DNA of 33,167 nt from Chitinophaga pinensis. GTDB taxonomy: Bacteria; Bacteroidota; Bacteroidia; Chitinophagales; Chitinophagaceae. The DNA lies in the NCBI GenBank assembly GCA_945902975.1, contig CAMDNL010000006.1, positions 1 to 33,167 on the forward strand, in the 5' to 3' direction. The position numbers and the translations under genes are program-made. Below, one piece after another: positions 27,931 to 33,167 of this stretch. The notes below the pieces were generated by a model. It was not told where the DNA came from. It ran no database searches and was given only the letters and a program-made list of their open reading frames with translations. How positions within the stretch are numbered: the first letter of the stretch is position 1; each line of letters starts with the position of its first letter.

Positions 27931-27965
27931 TCTCTCTCTTTTAAATATCTATACTAAGTAACTTA

Positions 27966-29870
27966 TTAATTCGGAATCTCTATTTTATTATTACTTCTAT
28001 TAATGTCTGGCATTCTTTGACTAGGATCAATCTCGATTGATTTAATCGCACTCAATGGTTGCGTTGTTTCAAAAGTATAAGTTGGTTGCGCCCATTTCCA
28101 TTCAGGATGATTGATTTGTTTAATAGTACCCTCTTGTTGTTTTCCTCCCAACATTAAATCCAATGGAATATAATGCAATTCACTCGTGCCATCTTTATAT
28201 GTAATAAATACTTCTACTGGCATTGGAAACTTGCCAAATCTTTGAACACTAATTAAAGCTGATGGTCCATTTGCTTGAATATCGTTCAATCCATAATCAA
28301 TGGTCTTGGTAGAGTTCACCCAATATTCTTTTAACCATTGTAATTGTAAGCCGCTTGTTTTTTCTGCCACTCTAATAAAATCATTTGCATTCGGGTGTTT
28401 GAATTTCCAAGTGTTATAATAATTCAACATCAATTGATCACGCTTCGCTTCTCCCATCACATAACCAAGCAATCCTAAGAAAGTGCCACCTTTGCTATAG
28501 GCCGCACTGCTGTATGCATAATTAGTATTAAAATGATCGGCATGCGTTGACATAGGTTCTTCGAAACCACTTTTTGCAAGCGCTATATAACCACTATAAT
28601 TGCCATTTTGAACTGCAGGTAACAATTTAGATTGTCTATCAAGATTCACTTGTATTTGCTTTTTTGCAGCCTCACTAATATAAGGAGATTGAGTGGCGAA
28701 ATTGGTTTCATAATAATGGCTGACCATTTCCTCTCCATAACTCGTAAACCCTTCATCCATCCAAGCAAATAAACTTTCGTTAGTTCCTAAAATATGTTGG
28801 TACCAGCTATGTATCCACTCATGAAAAGCAGTACCTAAACTTGGCCCCACTAATAAAGTAGCCATTGCATATTCCATGCCACCATCACCACCTTGAATAA
28901 ATGAATATTGAGGATATGGATAGGGACCCATTTTTTGTTCCATAAAAGGCAACGCTTTTTCAGCAGCCCACAATACATTCGCCCAAGCACTATCCGCTTT
29001 CGCATCTTTTGCTTTATAGTATACATGAAGGGTTAAGCCTTTGCGCACTTCTTTAGACAAATGCTTGAAATTATTATCTGCAAACCAAACAAAGTCATGA
29101 ATGGTATTGCCTTTGAAGTTCCAAACCTTATGACCGTCTTTGTCTAAAGGTGCAGTTGGATTTTGAAGCACTCCAGTTCCGCCCACCATATAGGCTTTAT
29201 CCAATCTTAATGTCACATCATAATTACCCCAAACACCATAAAATTCTCTAGCGATATAAGGGTTGGTGTTCCATCCTTGGTAATCATATTCTACCATTTT
29301 AGGATACCATTGACTCATTGAATATCGAACGCCTTCTTTATTGTCTCTACCTGATCTTCTTATCTGTACCGGCACTTGTGCCTCAAACTGTACATTCATT
29401 TTAACAACCGACTTTGGTAATATTGGTTGCGTTAAAACCACTTCTAAAATGGTTTCATGCTCGATCAATTGTTGTGCTTTACCATTGATAGTGATGGTAT
29501 TTACTTTTTGAATACCATATTCTTCTGGCTTTAAATTTTGGATACGATCACGCACACGCATGTCCCAATCCTTTACTTCATCCCCTCTTCGGCTAGTGAA
29601 AGTGGTTTTACCTAATTCACGGCTTCTTACATCCATATTTGAATTGGGCTGAAACGCATTCCAGTACATATGGAAATATACTTTACGTAAAGTGTCTGTT
29701 GAATTATTGGTGTACAAAATTTCCTCGGTACCCTTTACCGTATTTTTTTGTACGTCTAAACTGGCATCAATTTTATAATTGATCTTTTGTTGCCAACGTT
29801 CTGGTTGGGCAAATAATTGAACACTAATGAACATTGTCAAAAGGGCAAGAAAGGAAAACTTCTTTAACAT
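27966..29870 (-). CDS. Secreted M1-family metallopeptidase
   Basis: Signal peptide; zinc motif HEWIH-x18-E ('HEWIHSWYQHILGTNESLFAWMDEGFTSYGEE') and GAMEN-like 'GGMEYAMATL'. Confidence 0.94.
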   Translation of the reverse strand: MLKKFSFLALLTMFISVQLFAQPERWQQKINYKIDASLDVQKNTVKGTEEILYTNNSTDTLRKVYFHMYWNAFQPNSNMDVRSRELGKTTFTSRRGDEVKDWDMRVRDRIQNLKPEEYGIQKVNTITINGKAQQLIEHETILEVVLTQPILPKSVVKMNVQFEAQVPVQIRRSGRDNKEGVRYSMSQWYPKMVEYDYQGWNTNPYIAREFYGVWGNYDVTLRLDKAYMVGGTGVLQNPTAPLDKDGHKVWNFKGNTIHDFVWFADNNFKHLSKEVRKGLTLHVYYKAKDAKADSAWANVLWAAEKALPFMEQKMGPYPYPQYSFIQGGDGGMEYAMATLLVGPSLGTAFHEWIHSWYQHILGTNESLFAWMDEGFTSYGEEMVSHYYETNFATQSPYISEAAKKQIQVNLDRQSKLLPAVQNGNYSGYIALAKSGFEEPMSTHADHFNTNYAYSSAAYSKGGTFLGLLGYVMGEAKRDQLMLNYYNTWKFKHPNANDFIRVAEKTSGLQLQWLKEYWVNSTKTIDYGLNDIQANGPSALISVQRFGKFPMPVEVFITYKDGTSELHYIPLDLMLGGKQQEGTIKQINHPEWKWAQPTYTFETTQPLSAIKSIEIDPSQRMPDINRSNNKIEIPN

Positions 29871-29949
29871 AGGATGAATTTAATAAGTTCAATTTAAACA
29901 AAAAAAAGGTGGATTCCAAAGTGGAATGATAAAAGTAGTCTAAGAATGC

Positions 29950-30615
29950 TTAATCCTTCCCCGCCACCACAATCACAATCTCCCCTTTCACTTGCTTTGC
30001 AGTAAAATGCAGGATTAAATTGTCGAGGGTATCTGTGATATTTTCTTCAAACATTTTTGTGAGCTCTCTACTTACAGCAGCTTTACGCTCTGGACCAAAT
30101 GTGGCTTTAAAAAGTTCGAGGGTTTTTACAAGCCGCATTGGACTTTCATAAAAAATCATGCTACGCTCTTCATTGGCTAAAGCCTCCATTAATGTTTTTC
30201 TGCCTTTTTTTAAAGGAATAAAACCTTCGAATATAAAACGATTGGTAGGCAAACCACTGTTCACTAAAGCTGGAACAAATGCGGTGGCACCTGGTAAACT
30301 AGTTACTGGCACACCTGCAGCTTTACATGCACGCACCAATAAAAATGCAGGATCCGAAATACCTGGCGTACCTGCATCTGTAATGAGTGCAATATTTTTT
30401 CCTGCCATCAATTGTTGCACTAAGTGCTCCACCACTTTATGTTCATTGTGCTGATGAAAAGGTGTAAGTGGCTTTTGAATTTGATAGTGCTGTAACAACT
30501 TGGAAGAAGTCCTGGTATCCTCACATAAAATAAAATCCACAGATTGTAAAGTCTCTAACGCTCTAAAAGTAAAATCTTTTAAATTTCCAATGGGTGTAGG
30601 GACTAAATATAACAT
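29950..30615 (-). CDS. rsmI: 16S rRNA (cytidine1402-2'-O)-methyltransferase
   Basis: 'MLYLVPTPIGNLKDFTFRALETLQSVDFILCEDTRTSSKLLQHY', 'LITDAGTPGISDPAFLLVRACKAAGVPVTSLPGATAFVPALVNSGLPTNRFIFEGF'. Confidence 0.96.
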   Translation of the reverse strand: MLYLVPTPIGNLKDFTFRALETLQSVDFILCEDTRTSSKLLQHYQIQKPLTPFHQHNEHKVVEHLVQQLMAGKNIALITDAGTPGISDPAFLLVRACKAAGVPVTSLPGATAFVPALVNSGLPTNRFIFEGFIPLKKGRKTLMEALANEERSMIFYESPMRLVKTLELFKATFGPERKAAVSRELTKMFEENITDTLDNLILHFTAKQVKGEIVIVVAGKD

Positions 30616-30637
30616 GGTTGTAAATGAATGAAGTCGA

Positions 30638-30883
30638 TTATAATACCACTACTTCAAAGTATTCCATCACCGCATTCGCTAATAATTGCTTACTTGCTTC
30701 TGTTGCCATCGCAACTGCAGCAGCCTCATCGGCAGCTTCAATTTGTAAGTTGATATTTTTTCCAACGCGAACGTCTTGTATTCCTGATAAACCTAAATTA
30801 TGTAATCCGCCTAAAACTGCTTTTCCTTGAGGATCTAATAAATCCTTTAATGGCATTACTTTAATTTGTACTTGATAGATCAT
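30638..30883 (-). CDS. purS: Phosphoribosylformylglycinamidine synthase subunit PurS
   Basis: 81 aa 'YQVQIKVMPLKDLLDPQGKAVLGGLHNLGLSGIQDVRVGKNINLQIEA', matching PurS. Confidence 0.92.
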   Translation of the reverse strand: MIYQVQIKVMPLKDLLDPQGKAVLGGLHNLGLSGIQDVRVGKNINLQIEAADEAAAVAMATEASKQLLANAVMEYFEVVVL

Positions 30884-30889
30884 ACTTTG

Positions 30890-31660
30890 TTATTGAGTGA
30901 TTGTTTTTGGATACATCAAAGATACTATGCAATAGCCAATAAAGCCAAATGGAATGGCGTACCATTTAAAAAATATAGCTGAAACCACTATTTCTATTGC
31001 AACAATCCCTAATGGAAGGAATAATTTTTTCTTACTGGATAAGCTTTTGAGCGCCAACATAGGCCTTGTCATGACCATCAAATAACTTACTACCAAAATG
31101 TATACATACCAGAATAAAGGACTTAATAACAACTTTGAAATAATGCCATTAGAAGGCTGCCAATAAATCAATGGAAAAACTGCAGTTAAAATCCCAATCA
31201 TTGGAATGGGTACCCCTTTAAAATAGGTGGATTGGGCTTGATCCAAATTGAACCTAGCCAATCTAAAGGCGCCCGCCATTGGGATAATGAACGCTGGAGC
31301 AAATAACCAACTACTTGTAGCCAGTGCATTCACATCATTGGCCAATGCCAATCTTAAAAATTGATATACAATACAAGCAGGTGCTACACCAAAACTCACT
31401 ACATCTGCCAATGAATCTAATTGCTTCCCCATTTCAGAAGGCACATTCATTAATCTAGCAACGTAACCGTCCAAAAAATCTACTACGGCGGCAAGCCCAA
31501 TAAATAAGCTTGCTAAATATAATTTTTCAGGAATCTCAATTAACATATCCCCGGTTTCAGAGATAGACGCCACCGTCCCAAACTGAAAGCAACTAACAAT
31601 GGCCATGCATCCTAAAAATAAATTGAACAGCGTAATGATATTGGGGATTTGTTGGCGCAT
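30890..31660 (-). CDS. pssA: CDP-diacylglycerol-serine O-phosphatidyltransferase
   Basis: 'IPNIITLFNLFLGCMAIV', CDP-alcohol phosphatidyltransferase motif 'DFLDGYVARLMNVPSEMGKQLDSLADVVSFGVAPA'. Confidence 0.95.
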   Translation of the reverse strand: MRQQIPNIITLFNLFLGCMAIVSCFQFGTVASISETGDMLIEIPEKLYLASLFIGLAAVVDFLDGYVARLMNVPSEMGKQLDSLADVVSFGVAPACIVYQFLRLALANDVNALATSSWLFAPAFIIPMAGAFRLARFNLDQAQSTYFKGVPIPMIGILTAVFPLIYWQPSNGIISKLLLSPLFWYVYILVVSYLMVMTRPMLALKSLSSKKKLFLPLGIVAIEIVVSAIFFKWYAIPFGFIGYCIVSLMYPKTITQ

Positions 31661-31672
31661 TTTGTAATTGAA

Positions 31673-32968
31673 TTATTTTTTTCTTTTCATTAAATTTTCA
31701 ATTTCTTCGGCCTTGATTGGGATGTTCTTGAATAAATCTTGATTGCCTTTCGCAGTCACCCAAACATTATTTTCGATACGCACACCCATGCCCTCTTCCT
31801 TAATATAAATACCAGGCTCCACAGTAAATACCATACCCGCTTGTATTGGCGCAGTTCTTGTGCCCAAATCATGCACATCTATTCCTAAATGATGCGAGAT
31901 GCCATGGTATAAATATTTTCGGTATGCTCTATTCTCTGCATCCTCATTTTTCACATCTGCCTTTGTCAATAAGCCAATCTTTACAAATTGCTTTGTTGCT
32001 TCTTCACCCACTTTATCGGTATAATTCAAGATACTAATGCCTGGCTTTAAAATTGATTTTGCATAATCATGTAAATGCAAACAAGCATTGTAGACTTCCT
32101 TTTGACGCTTGGTAAATTTACCATTCACAGGAATTGTTCTTGTTAAATCTGCGTTGTATCCACCATAAGCCGCACCAAAATCCATCAAAATTAGTTCTCC
32201 ATCTTTGCATACATTATTATTGCTTGTATAATGCAATGTTCTTGCATTGTCACCGCTCGCTAAAATACTATGGTAAGCCACGCCCGTTGCTTTTTGTCTT
32301 AAAAATTCATGGTAAATTTCTGCTTCAACCTCACACTCATTCACACCTGGTTGTATAAATTGTAATAACCTTCTAAACGCAGACTCAGTAATATCAATGG
32401 CTTTTTGAATCACGACTACTTCTTGCTTTGTTTTAATCGCCCTCAAGGCTTTCATAACTTTAGCGGCGCGTAAGTATTGATGCAGTGGATAGCGAGATTG
32501 CATCTCGTCTATAAATCGATACTCATTTGTTCTTACTAAATTATTTTTACGATCGTTCTCGTTGGAGTCTAAATAAATCGCATCGGCTAAATGAATCCAA
32601 GTTTGTAACATCGCGTCAATACTATCTACCCATACAATGGTTTTCATACCTGAAATAGCAGTGGCTTCATGCGCTCTTAATCTTTTGCCGTCCCAAATTT
32701 CTTTTAACTCTTGTGGACGAACCAAGACCAATACCTCTCTATATTTAGGATCTGGATTGTCTGGAAACAAGACCACCATGGTGCCTTCTTGCTCGATGCC
32801 TGTTAACCAAAATAAATCTGAATTTTGTACAAAGCCATGCAATGCATCTCCATTACTTGGAAACTCGTCGTTGCTTACAAAAACAGCGATGCTATTTTTT
32901 TGCATTTGACTTACAAAACGCTTTCTGTTTTGTATGAAAATGGTTGGATCTAATGGGTCGTATTTCAT
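31673..32968 (-). CDS. pepP: Aminopeptidase P family (Xaa-Pro aminopeptidase)
   Basis: 'NSDLFWLTGIEQEGTMVVLFPDNPD', metal-site segments 'LILMDFGAAYGGYNADLTRTIPVNGKF', 'HGISHHLGIDVHDLG', 'MVFTVEPGIYI', 'VRIENNVWVT'. Confidence 0.95.
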   Translation of the reverse strand: MKYDPLDPTIFIQNRKRFVSQMQKNSIAVFVSNDEFPSNGDALHGFVQNSDLFWLTGIEQEGTMVVLFPDNPDPKYREVLVLVRPQELKEIWDGKRLRAHEATAISGMKTIVWVDSIDAMLQTWIHLADAIYLDSNENDRKNNLVRTNEYRFIDEMQSRYPLHQYLRAAKVMKALRAIKTKQEVVVIQKAIDITESAFRRLLQFIQPGVNECEVEAEIYHEFLRQKATGVAYHSILASGDNARTLHYTSNNNVCKDGELILMDFGAAYGGYNADLTRTIPVNGKFTKRQKEVYNACLHLHDYAKSILKPGISILNYTDKVGEEATKQFVKIGLLTKADVKNEDAENRAYRKYLYHGISHHLGIDVHDLGTRTAPIQAGMVFTVEPGIYIKEEGMGVRIENNVWVTAKGNQDLFKNIPIKAEEIENLMKRKK

Positions 32969-33041
32969 AAAAAAATTTGAATTAATAATCCTGCCGCCGT
33001 CTACTGGCTTCTAGGAAGCAAGATACTTAAAATTGATGGGC

Positions 33042-33167
33042 TTAGGCAATCTTACCCCAGCCAATTTTGGTTTTTTGGGTCTGTAAAAAGCTTCGAATGG
33101 CCAAGTGTTCTGGCATAGTCAAATTGGGGTCTTTTTCACAAATCGCTGCAGCTGCTTCTTTGGCTAT
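33042..33167 (-). CDS. recG: C-terminal fragment of an ATP-dependent DNA helicase RecG-like protein, truncated by window edge
   Basis: Manual translation IAKEAAAAICEKDPNLTMPEHLAIRSFLQTQKTKIGWGKIA*; the DPNL...PEHLAI...W-KI pattern resembles the RecG C-terminus. Short fragment, not in the ORF track. Confidence 0.55.
   Translation of the reverse strand: MAKEAAAAICEKDPNLTMPEHLAIRSFLQTQKTKIGWGKIA

Noticed and set aside
29913-29927. Small hairpin ATTCCA-AAG-TGGAAT between rsmI and the M1 gene
   Set aside because: Only 6 bp; the T-run on the reverse strand begins several nt after the stem. A weak terminator is possible but not supported enough to call.

Overview
The window looks like a core-genome segment of a Bacteroidota bacterium, probably Chitinophagaceae-like judging from gene families and TAnnTTTG-type promoter motifs. 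Most of it is housekeeping. It contains a partial RsmB-like methyltransferase, odhB-sucA, rpsT, guaA, an XRE/S24-type regulator, surE-(small membrane protein)-lpxB, and metX diverging from osmC-metZ. It also contains an MFS transporter, a Gfo/Idh/MocA oxidoreductase, a Nudix-like regulator, pxpB-pxpC-pxpA with an NRAMP-like transporter, a TonB-type outer-membrane receptor, tRNA-Ala(GGC), gltA, lptF/G-family permease and tgt. The rest is a GT2 glycosyltransferase, rsmG, an M1 metallopeptidase, rsmI, purS, pssA, an aminopeptidase P and the 3' end of a recG-like gene. I see no CRISPR array, transposase, prophage or recognisable defence island. The loci most worth a second look are: (1) the pxpBCA locus with a Nudix-like regulator whose Nudix box is degenerate and an NRAMP-family transporter lacking the canonical metal-ligand motifs; (2) the XRE/S24 repressor with LexA-like self-cleavage motifs and two palindromic operator-like sites at its own start; (3) a near-palindromic divergent promoter between tgt and a GT2 gene that suggests leaderless mRNAs in both directions; (4) a structured 27.82-27.95 kb intergenic region with 13-bp inverted repeats and a 12-bp tandem duplication.
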